A stretch of DNA of 41,394 nt from contig DXLP01000021.1 of assembly GCA_019414645.1 (NCBI GenBank), forward strand, positions 1 to 41,394, given 5' to 3'. Of this stretch, positions 35,124-41,394 are shown piece after piece. The number at the start of each line of letters is the position of its first letter. The first letter of the stretch is position 1. The notes under the pieces were generated by a model. That model saw only the letters and a list, made by a program, of their open reading frames with translations, was not told the origin of the DNA and did no database searches. Origin of the DNA: Collinsella sp. (lineage in GTDB: Bacteria; Actinomycetota; Coriobacteriia; Coriobacteriales; Coriobacteriaceae). A program made the position numbers and the translations under genes.

Positions 35124-36560
35124 TTACTTTTCCTGTTCGCGCAGCCCCTTCGCCAAGGCTATGTTGGACAGTTTGAGTTCGCCATTCGTTACCGTAACAG
35201 CAAGCGAGTGGCCGAACTTCTCGCAGACGCGTGTCGTGAGTGCGGTACCGTCGAGGTAGAGGACGAGGATGTTGTCGTCAACGATGAGCTGCAGGTGGTA
35301 AGAACGCCCGGACTCGAGCCAGACTGGCCTCCAAAGCCCCTTATCCATTACGCGGAACCACTTGTAACAGGGGCTCTTGTCGAACGAGAGCCGATTCGCG
35401 TCGAGGTCGAAGCGGTATTCGTACGACTCGTCGGTCTCGAGATTCTTGTAGGCTCGAATTGAGAAGTCGCAAGCGTCCCTGAACGTCACGTCTGCCTCGA
35501 AGCAGAAGATCTCGCCTGCGTTTTCGGTGATTACGCACTCCGTTCGTTCGTGGTCTCCGCGAAGCTCGATATCCGGGACGGCATCAGGGCACTCGAACGC
35601 ATCCTTTATGCTTTGGGGAGGGCGAACGCCGAGGGTGCCATTGGGGCGCTGGTACACCTCATGGGGCATAAACGAGCCACCCCAAAGCCAGTTGGCCCGG
35701 TCATCGTCGTTCTCGCGCGTGGGGACCCAGCCGGACAGAATCCTGCGCGATCCGTCGAAGGCGGTCCGTCCGGCGTAATACGCCCTCCCGTCGAAGGCGT
35801 CATCTCTCGGCTTCTCCCACGGACCGTAGAGATCGCGGCTCATGCGGTAGACGATCTTGTTCTCGTCGCTGTACTCAGAGTAGACCAGGTACCACCAATC
35901 GCCAATTTTAAAAATGTCTGGCATTTCGAACATGGTGTAGAGGCCGGGGGCCCAGAAGTCGCCCTTGAACTGCCAGTGCTCGAGGTCCTTCGACGTAAAG
36001 TGAACGAGCCTGCCAGTTTGGAGGGTTTTGGAGGGGTCGTCTCCCTTACGCGTGCCCAGTACGAGGAGGTATTCCTTCCGGTCGTCATCCCATATTACGA
36101 AAGGGTCGCGCCAGTTGCGCCCATCGTATCCTGGCTGAGGCGTGAGCTCTACTGCAACGCCCGTCTTTTTCCACGTCGCATAATCATCCGAGCAGGCCTT
36201 CGCCTGCATGAGCACCTGGGACGTTTTGCCTTCTCGCAGGTAGTTGCGGTTGAACCCGGTATAGAAAGCGCGTACCTCCCCTTTTGCCTCGTAAACGGTT
36301 CCGGCGTAGATGAACTGGTCTTGGTCGTCTTCTCCGCCGTGGGGGATCGCCGTTCCGTGTTCCTGGTACGTCACGAAGTCCTGGGTGGTCGCGAGCGACC
36401 ACCCAAAGGGCTGTCCTTCGGCAAGCGGAGCGGGGTCGCGCGTGTCACGCTGGTGGTATAGATAGAACGTGCCGTCCTTGCCGAAGGGCATGACGTCTCC
36501 CACCCACACGTCCTTCGGTTGGTAGAACAGGTGCTGGTTATTGGTCGGGACTTTGCGCAT
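35124..36560 (-). CDS. GH32 beta-fructosidase, intracellular
   Basis: The 478-residue protein has a five-bladed propeller and a C-terminal beta-sandwich (about 340-478), the GH32 layout of invertases, levanases and sucrose-6-phosphate hydrolases. The usual WMNDPNG is VWVGDVMPF here, with Asp22 as presumed nucleophile. The transition-state Asp is in WRDPF (Asp152), and FEMPD (Glu212) replaces the common ECPD acid/base motif. There is no signal peptide, so it acts in the cytoplasm on imported, possibly phosphorylated, beta-fructosides. AAGGAGG precedes the ATG. It is the last gene of the PTS operon, 29 bp after IIA, as sacC follows levDEFG in B. subtilis. Confidence 0.9.
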   Translation of the reverse strand: MRKVPTNNQHLFYQPKDVWVGDVMPFGKDGTFYLYHQRDTRDPAPLAEGQPFGWSLATTQDFVTYQEHGTAIPHGGEDDQDQFIYAGTVYEAKGEVRAFYTGFNRNYLREGKTSQVLMQAKACSDDYATWKKTGVAVELTPQPGYDGRNWRDPFVIWDDDRKEYLLVLGTRKGDDPSKTLQTGRLVHFTSKDLEHWQFKGDFWAPGLYTMFEMPDIFKIGDWWYLVYSEYSDENKIVYRMSRDLYGPWEKPRDDAFDGRAYYAGRTAFDGSRRILSGWVPTRENDDDRANWLWGGSFMPHEVYQRPNGTLGVRPPQSIKDAFECPDAVPDIELRGDHERTECVITENAGEIFCFEADVTFRDACDFSIRAYKNLETDESYEYRFDLDANRLSFDKSPCYKWFRVMDKGLWRPVWLESGRSYHLQLIVDDNILVLYLDGTALTTRVCEKFGHSLAVTVTNGELKLSNIALAKGLREQEK

Positions 36561-36589
36561 GTCTCGTCCTCCTTACTGTCGCGTCTTTC

Positions 36590-36994
36590 CTATTCGTCTT
36601 CTTCGTCAACGTCCGGAGTAAGATCTCCGAGGTAGACGAGCTGCTCTTTGGCTTGGGTGACGACATGCCTCACCACATCGGGAGTAAGCTGTCCGGCGTG
36701 GAGCGAGAGCTCGAGGGCCACGGGAAGGTTTACGCCGGTCACTATGAACGCGCCTCGCGGAGCCGAGCAGGCTACGAGCTGGTTTACGCTGCCCTGAAGG
36801 ATGTCGGTGAGAACGAGGGTCTCGTCATCTTCGGCGATGCCCTCGAATGCGCTGGCGAGCTTCTCCTCGAGCGGGGTTTCGTCTGTAAACGCGCAGACAA
36901 CCCTGATGTCGTGCCCCGGTCCTATGATGGCCTTGAGCGTGTCTCCGAGTCCGGCTGCCAGGCCGTAGTGCGATGCAATGATGATGTGCCTCAT
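36590..36994 (-). CDS. PTS mannose-family EIIA component
   Basis: This 134-residue cytoplasmic protein matches EIIA of the mannose/fructose/sorbose family. The phosphorylated histidine is His9 in IIASHYGLA (the usual form is SHG), and DILQGSVNQ and the GVNLPVALEL segment follow. It receives phosphate from HPr and passes it to IIB. The C-terminus is acidic. AAAGGA lies before the ATG. It sits 33 bp after IID and before the GH32 gene. Separation of IIA from IIB (at the other end of the operon) is common in Lev-type systems. Confidence 0.93.
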   Translation of the reverse strand: MRHIIIASHYGLAAGLGDTLKAIIGPGHDIRVVCAFTDETPLEEKLASAFEGIAEDDETLVLTDILQGSVNQLVACSAPRGAFIVTGVNLPVALELSLHAGQLTPDVVRHVVTQAKEQLVYLGDLTPDVDEEDE

Positions 36995-37027
36995 AATGCG
37001 TCCTTTGTGGGTTGGTCTAGCCCTAGG

Positions 37028-37888
37028 CTAGGCAGCAAGAATGCCGAAAGCCGCGCACACCCACGAGATGATGAGGATGCCGAGGACAATCTTGTTGATG
37101 CTGACCTTGCGCTTGACGAGGGCGTAGACGATGGCTGTGGCTATTACGGGCAGCATGCCGACCATGATTTGGTCGAGGATGCCCGTCTGGACGTCGAGCG
37201 TGACGTCACCCATGGTGAACGTGAGACCACACGAGACCTTGATGACGGTGGGGATGAGCGCACCGACGACCATCATGCCAAGTGCCGACGTCGACTCGGT
37301 GAAAACGGACATCTTCTCGGCAAGGGTCGTGAAGAGCTTGTCGCCGAACTTATAGCCTATGCGCCAGTCAAAGAGCTTCCATACGAAGATGGCGATGGCG
37401 ACGGCGAGCCAGAGAAGCACGCCGACGGGGTTTCCCGCCTGTCCCATGTAGGCGGCGATGGAGCCGAAGATGGTGGGAATGAGGATGGCGAAGATCGTAT
37501 CGCCGACTCCTGAGAGGGAGCCCATGAGGCCAATCTTAAGGTCTTGGACCGCGTCGATGGCGTCATTGTGCCCCTTGTCCTCCAAGGCTAGGCCGGCGCC
37601 GAGGAGCAGGCCGCTTACCTGGGGAGTCGCATTGTAATAGCGATAGGTGCTCAGAAGTGACCTGCGGTAGCCCTCCTCGTCTCCTGCATAGATCTTGCGC
37701 AGGGCGGGTTCGGTTGCGAACATGACCGCCGGGGCACACTGGGACTCATAGTTATAGATGGACGCGCCGAGCATCCAGCGGCGGCCGCAACGGTCGAGAT
37801 CGGAAACGGTGAGGACTGGCTGGTACGTTCCGTCTGCCAGGCGGGTTGGCGCTTCGTTTGCCTTGGTGGCGTTAACTTCGTTACTCAT
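37028..37888 (-). CDS. PTS mannose-family EIID component
   Basis: The 286-residue membrane protein has the family hallmarks: LDRCGRRWMLGASIYNYE near residue 30, then AVQDLKIGLMGSLSGVGDTIF in the middle and hydrophobic segments toward the C-terminus. With IIC it forms the transport channel. Its ATG lies inside the IIC gene (8-nt overlap), with GGAGGT in the IIC 3' end, which indicates translational coupling. Confidence 0.94.
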   Translation of the reverse strand: MSNEVNATKANEAPTRLADGTYQPVLTVSDLDRCGRRWMLGASIYNYESQCAPAVMFATEPALRKIYAGDEEGYRRSLLSTYRYYNATPQVSGLLLGAGLALEDKGHNDAIDAVQDLKIGLMGSLSGVGDTIFAILIPTIFGSIAAYMGQAGNPVGVLLWLAVAIAIFVWKLFDWRIGYKFGDKLFTTLAEKMSVFTESTSALGMMVVGALIPTVIKVSCGLTFTMGDVTLDVQTGILDQIMVGMLPVIATAIVYALVKRKVSINKIVLGILIISWVCAAFGILAA

Positions 37889-38654
37889 CTTCCAGACCTC
37901 CAGCGTCGAGGGCGTTTACGGACGGATTGCTGTGCGACTTGTAGTACTCGATGGCCGCGGCGGCACCGAGCAGGGCGATGGGGAGAATGCTTATCTGCAG
38001 GTAGGCGGCCAGAACGAAGCCAACGATGGCGTAGGCGATGAATTTCTTCATTGGCATGAAGGACAGAAGCATCGCAAGGCCGACGACGGGGAGGATACCG
38101 GCGGCGATGGAGAGGCCGGTCGTGAACCAGGAGGGCATGACGGAGAGGAAAGCGTTGACGGCATCGGCGCCAAAGAGCAGTACGGCAAACGTGGGGATGG
38201 CCGCCGTAAGGCCATAGAAGACCGGACCGAGGAAAAGTACGCTCTTCATCTGCGAGTACTTGCCCTCTTCGGCAAAGCGCTGCGAGGTACGCCCGAGGAA
38301 GCCGTTTGCCGTCTTGGCGATGACGTCGAGCTGAAGGCCGAGCATGCCGACTGCGATTCCGGCGGCAACGCCGACGCTCGCCTCCTGACCCGAGGTGATG
38401 GCAACGACGGCGCCAATGATGGCGGCAGTGGGATAGTCGGGGACGGAGGCTCCTCCCATGGCCGCCACGCCCAGGCTCATGAGTTGGACGATGGCGCCGA
38501 CGGCGAGGCCGGTTACGGGGTCGCCGAGCGCAAGTCCGACGAACCATGCTGGCGTGACGGACATGTTCGTGAGAATTTGTCCCGCGTTCTTCTCGGCTCC
38601 GTAGATGAAGGCGATGAGTGTAACGACGGCTATCTGGATGATGGATGGTGTCAT
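37881..38654 (-). CDS. PTS mannose-family EIIC component
   Basis: This 257-residue polytopic membrane protein has the IIC pattern (LALGDPVTGLAVGAIVQLMSLG, then AMGGASVPDYPTAAIIG and GMLGLQLDVIAKTANGF). It forms the sugar path with IID. GGGAG lies about 6 nt before the ATG, 15 bp after the IIB stop. Substrate cannot be read from sequence; the GH32 neighbour suggests fructose or a fructoside. Confidence 0.94.
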   Translation of the reverse strand: MTPSIIQIAVVTLIAFIYGAEKNAGQILTNMSVTPAWFVGLALGDPVTGLAVGAIVQLMSLGVAAMGGASVPDYPTAAIIGAVVAITSGQEASVGVAAGIAVGMLGLQLDVIAKTANGFLGRTSQRFAEEGKYSQMKSVLFLGPVFYGLTAAIPTFAVLLFGADAVNAFLSVMPSWFTTGLSIAAGILPVVGLAMLLSFMPMKKFIAYAIVGFVLAAYLQISILPIALLGAAAAIEYYKSHSNPSVNALDAGGLEDE

Positions 38655-38669
38655 AAGTTCACTCCCTTG

Positions 38670-39158
38670 CTAAAGCGTGATGATGCTGGAGAGCTCTACG
38701 GGCTTGTCGGCCGGCACATAGCGAACGGTGATGTCGCAGCCGGTGCCAGCAATCGCTCGATATGCGGGCAGCTCGTCTTTGGTGACGTAGGCGCGACTGC
38801 TCACCTGGACGGCGTCTGACCCCTCTTCGGGAAAGACTGTGCCTCCGACCACGAGTGTGGGAACAACCTGGCCCGTCTGTATGACGTCGAGGATGGTCTG
38901 GGGGTCTCGCGCCACGATGAAGACCGTGTGGTCGTCGTACTTGCCCGCCCGATAGTTCGTGAGAGCCGTCTCCTTGTTGATAATGGAGAGGGCGACTCCC
39001 GAGGGCTTTGCCATCCGCATGGCGGCCTTCTTGGTCGGGTCGTTGGCGACGATGTCATCGATGACCATGAGACGCTGCGGACGGAACTCGGGTACCCACT
39101 GGGTTGCCACTATGCCGTGTAGCAGGCGGTTGTCGATGCGTGCTGCGATGATGCTCAT
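38670..39158 (-). CDS. PTS mannose-family EIIB component
   Basis: The 162-residue cytoplasmic protein has RIDNRLLHGIVATQW at residues 7-21; His14 is the phosphorylated residue of the family (usual RIDxRLIHGQV). It transfers phosphate from IIA to the incoming sugar. The ATG at 39158 is the only family-consistent start, but its AAGGAAGG site is about 13 nt away, farther than usual, and a 16-bp hairpin stands just upstream. It is the first PTS gene and follows the regulator relic by 63 bp. Confidence 0.93.
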   Translation of the reverse strand: MSIIAARIDNRLLHGIVATQWVPEFRPQRLMVIDDIVANDPTKKAAMRMAKPSGVALSIINKETALTNYRAGKYDDHTVFIVARDPQTILDVIQTGQVVPTLVVGGTVFPEEGSDAVQVSSRAYVTKDELPAYRAIAGTGCDITVRYVPADKPVELSSIITL

Positions 39159-39187
39159 GTGATGTTGGCTTCCTTCCTTTGCTTGCG

Positions 39188-39224
39188 TGACGCGTTTCGG
39201 CACGGCCTGTGCCGAAGCGCGTCA
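39188..39224 (-). promoter_or_regulatory. Hairpin between regulator relic and IIB
   Basis: Arms 39188-39203 and 39209-39224 pair over 15 of 16 positions around a 5-nt loop and include the relic stop codon. There is no T tract. It may be an attenuator, an mRNA-processing or stability element, or a remnant terminator in the leader of the PTS operon. Confidence 0.5.
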
Positions 39225-39412
39225 TTCGTCCTGCCGGGCCGCGGACCCGTCGTTCAGCGTGGCCTGCCTGCGCGGGGCATGCCGGGAATTGATGTAGTCG
39301 TATGCGTAGGCGATCTCCGTGACGGGGACCTCCACGTGGTAATGGGCGGAAATGTCAGAGAAGCTCGTGCGGAATGCGATCGAGGTAGGCTCTGTGTCTC
39401 GGGGATGTTCAT
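39222..39412 (-). pseudogene. levR relic with 2552-bp and 11-bp deletions
   Basis: The relic starts with the same ATG context and first codons (MNIPETQ) as the intact gene and ends with the same last ~50 codons (out of frame), at TGA 39222-39224. The large deletion joins sites sharing ATGC (copy A 31974-31977 and 34526-34529). An 11-bp deletion lies nearby. 2754 minus 2552 minus 11 gives exactly the 191 bp seen. The net loss is not a multiple of three, so translation would end at 39254 after 52 residues. Confidence 0.9.
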
Positions 39413-39553
39413 GCGGCTGGTCCTCCTTTCGCCACACACCTTACGGGCGGGGTGGTGCGCGGAACGGGTTGGCGCCAGTGTTTCGTCACGGGCGCGTGCA
39501 CTTCGGCACTCCATGCTACATCTGAGTGGCATATGGCGACTTCTCGACACTCG

Positions 39554-39571
39554 CGCTCGACACAGCGAGCG
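39554..39571. promoter_or_regulatory. Dyad upstream of the levR relic and PTS operon (copy B)
   Basis: CGCTCG-ACACAG-CGAGCG, identical to 34718-34735. Here it would serve the PTS/GH32 operon, which reads leftward from this region. No -24/-12 (sigma-54 type) sequence was seen next to it. Confidence 0.4.
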
Positions 39572-39705
39572 GAAATGGCGCTGCCTGCCGAGCGCCTCGC
39601 GGGCGCATCCCGACCGCAGAAGTGAGCGCGAAGGCTCGTCGAAGTGCTGGGTGGGGGACCGGCGGTCTGGATACGCGGTTTCGTTCGGCGAAGGCGGCGA
39701 GGCGA

Positions 39706-40068
39706 ATGGCATGGCGAACGTACGGGTTTGACGTGAACGGGTTGCCCGTGGCGGCGTGGTATCGGGAGGAGACGGTCGAGCAGGTGCTCGCGCCGCTGCT
39801 CGCCCGTCTCGCGCGCTCGCATCAGGAGAAGGGGTCGCAGGCCCATCTCGGCAACCCGGTGCGCATACGCTATTGCGACCGGGACGGCCACGTGTCGCGA
39901 ACGGATATCGTCCGCCAGGTGGACGTCGCGCCGCGAAATGCAGACTCGCCTCAATCGTCGGTAAGGGGTGCCGCGGGCGATACGATGGAATCCACGGACC
40001 GCACCGCGCCGCCGAGATTGCGACGCGAACGCAGGCGATGCGCCCGAAAAACTCCTCCGCGCATGTAG
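39706..40068 (+). pseudogene. 5' remnant of a nucleoside-kinase-like gene
   Basis: From ATG 39706 the frame reads MAWRTYGFDVNGLPVAAWYR, and then a stretch with VEQVLAPLLARLARSHQEKG. This resembles the N-terminal lead of nucleoside/nucleotide kinase family (uridine-kinase-like) proteins, where a P-loop should follow directly. The P-loop is absent; the sequence changes after about 39833 into unrelated residues that run to a TAG at 40066-40068. It appears to be a truncated, fused relic. Assignment is from pattern memory and is tentative. Confidence 0.35.
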
Positions 40069-40092
40069 GGCGAAACGCCAGATTGGAGCTCC

Positions 40093-41293
40093 ATGAACGA
40101 TTTCTCCTTCTACTCCCCCACCCGCTTTGTCTTTGGGCGAAAAGCGACCGACAAGGTTGGGGGACTCTGTCCGCCTCCGGCTACCGCTGAGCGCTCATTG
40201 TCTACGGCAGGGGTTCCGCAGTTCGCTGCGGAACGCTCGTCCGCGTGAGGGCATCGCTCGATGCCGCGGGCGTGGAGCACATCGGGCTTGGAGGGGTGCG
40301 TCCAAACCCCGAAATAGGCTTGGCACGAGAAGGCGTCGAGCTCGCACGGGCAAACGACGCCGACATCATCCTGCCCGTGGGCGGCGGCTCCGTCATGGAC
40401 TGCGCGAAGGCCATCGCACTGGGGCGGTATACGACGGCGACGTATGGGACTTCTTCCGCAAGCGCGCCGTTCCCGCCGACCGCATCGACGTCGCCTGCGT
40501 GGTGACCATCCCCGCATCCGGTTCCGAGGCCTCTAACTCCTGCGTTATCAGCAACGACGAGGAACACCTCAAATGCAGCATTAACACGGACCTCAACCGC
40601 CCGGCCATCGCCTTCCTCGACCCGGAGCTGACCTTCAGCCTGCCCGCCTGCCAGACCGCCGCGGGAGTGACCGACATGATCGCCCATATCATGGAGCGAC
40701 TCTTCTCCGGCGAGCCCGCCGTGGGCGTAACCGACAACATCGCCTGCGGGCTAGTGCGCGCCGCGAGGGAGGCGGCGCCCAAGGTGATGGAGAACCCCGA
40801 TGACTACGACGCCCGCGCCGAGATCATGTGGGTGGGTACGCTCGCCCATAACGCCCTGCGCGACGGCGATTGGACCTGCCGCGGCCTTGAGCACGAGCTA
40901 TCCGCACTGGACACCAAGATCACGCACGGCGCCGGCCTCGCCGTCATCTTCCCCGCCTGGATGCGCTACGTATGGCGAGAGCACCCTGAGCGCTTCCTGG
41001 AGTTCAGCGCCCAGGCCCTTGGCATCGAACCCATCGATTCGGACGCGGACGAGCTCGATGTGGAGGTAACCCCCGAGCAGGCAATCGAGTACGCGGTCGA
41101 AGCGACCATCGACGAGCTGCAGGATTTCTTCGTCTCGCTGGGAATGCCGCGCGCGCTATCGGAGTTCGGAGTCACCGAGGACGATATCGAAAAGATGATT
41201 CCGGGCCTCAAGATCAACCGCGGAGAGCTCTTCGGCAGCTTCAGGAAGCTCACGCTGGACAACGCGAGAAAGATTTACCGCAGCGCACTCTAG
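40093..41293 (+). pseudogene. Iron-containing alcohol dehydrogenase, frameshifted
   Basis: Read across three frames this is a nearly full-length iron-dependent (butanol-type) alcohol dehydrogenase: MNDFSFYSPTRFVFG, the NAD(P)-binding LPVGGGSVMDCAKA, DGDVWDFF, ASGSEASN, metal ligand regions DMIAHIMERLFSG and HELSALDTKITHGAGLA, and a normal C-terminus. A G is missing in the run at 40159-40163 and another at 40421-40424. An in-frame TGA (40188-40190) replaces an expected Arg codon, and YGGGS has become YGRGS. GGAG precedes the ATG. The enzyme would reduce aldehydes in fermentation. The two G-run losses could be sequencing errors, but the nonsense codon suggests real decay. Confidence 0.85.
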
Positions 41294-41347
41294 GAAACAG
41301 ATGCCAGTCCCCCACGGGCGAGCAGCACGGCGGCCCCCGCAAATCAG

Positions 41348-41377
41348 AACCACCCTTAAAAAGGGTGGTTTGCTCTT
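41348..41377 (+). terminator. Terminator after the alcohol dehydrogenase gene
   Basis: AACCACCCTT (41348-41357) pairs exactly with AAGGGTGGTT (41361-41370), loop AAA, followed by TGCTCTT. It stands 54 bp after the stop. Confidence 0.8.
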
Positions 41378-41394
41378 AGGGTATAACCCACGGG

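Larger units (their letters stand above)
39147..39624. repeat. Duplicated regulator segment, copy B (deleted)
   Basis: Counterpart of 31774-34788, reduced to 478 bp. It keeps the regulator gene's last ~156 bp, its first ~35 bp and its upstream region. It also has a hairpin insert (39188-39224) not present in copy A. Confidence 0.85.

Noticed and set aside
39413..39700. Sigma-54 promoter (-24/-12) for the PTS operon
   Set aside because: No TGGCAC-N5-TTGC-like sequence was found on the minus strand here or at the copy A equivalent.
40127..41293. Intact 388-residue alcohol dehydrogenase starting at 40127
   Set aside because: The first ~100 residues of that frame are Arg-rich out-of-frame translation; the true N-terminus is encoded in other frames from 40093.

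Overview
The window reads as a chromosomal segment of a high-GC, anaerobic Gram-positive of the Coriobacteriia, most likely Collinsella. The genus is an inference. It rests on the single-chain pyruvate:ferredoxin oxidoreductase, a PASTA-kinase/FHA/PP2C/RodA-PBP operon of actinobacterial order, the dnaX/ybaB/recR housekeeping block and a gut-type set of sugar operons. No rRNA, tRNA, CRISPR array or intact insertion sequence was found.

Layout, left to right. Positions 1-2550 hold the 5' end of a carbamate kinase gene (minus strand), a fragment of an unknown gene, and an AAA+ ATPase with a DUF4143-type C-terminus preceded by a three-copy 34-bp repeat. This part ends in a three-copy ~80-bp hairpin repeat and a large two-layer terminator hairpin. 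Positions 2560-6099 hold nifJ. Positions 6551-10239 (minus) hold a tightly coupled three-gene module: membrane-anchored protein, Ser/Thr kinase, FHA protein. Positions 10484-14739 hold recR, ybaB and dnaX, with an unrelated plus-strand membrane gene between ybaB and dnaX. Positions 14855-25768 (plus) hold a YcxB-like membrane protein and then the cell-wall and phospho-signalling operon: membrane kinase, fhaA, fhaB, PP2C, a RodA-PBP fusion, and pknB with four PASTA repeats. The two clusters together carry three Ser/Thr kinases, three FHA proteins and one phosphatase.

Positions 25945-31567 (minus) form an Amadori-product operon. A GntR/UTRA regulator precedes a clear promoter with two 20-bp operator-like repeats. 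A DcuC/YfcC-type transporter, an FrlC-like epimerase, an FrlB-like deglycase and an FrlD-like kinase follow, then the remains of a second PfkB kinase. The presumed route is import, epimerisation, phosphorylation at C6 and deglycation to glucose 6-phosphate plus the free amine.

Positions 31635-39412 (minus) form a Lev-type locus: mannose-family PTS IIB-IIC-IID-IIA and an intracellular GH32 beta-fructosidase, flanked by two copies of a LevR-like regulator gene. The left copy is intact. The right copy, beside the IIB gene, is a 191-bp relic that differs from the intact gene by exactly one 2552-bp and one 11-bp deletion. Fragments of other genes (HAD phosphatase, nucleoside-kinase-like protein, unknown) lie at the edges of the duplicated segment. 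The window ends with an iron-containing alcohol dehydrogenase gene broken by two single-G losses in G runs and one nonsense codon. The right-hand 10 kb is therefore a rearranged, decaying accessory region, while the left and central parts are orderly core genome.
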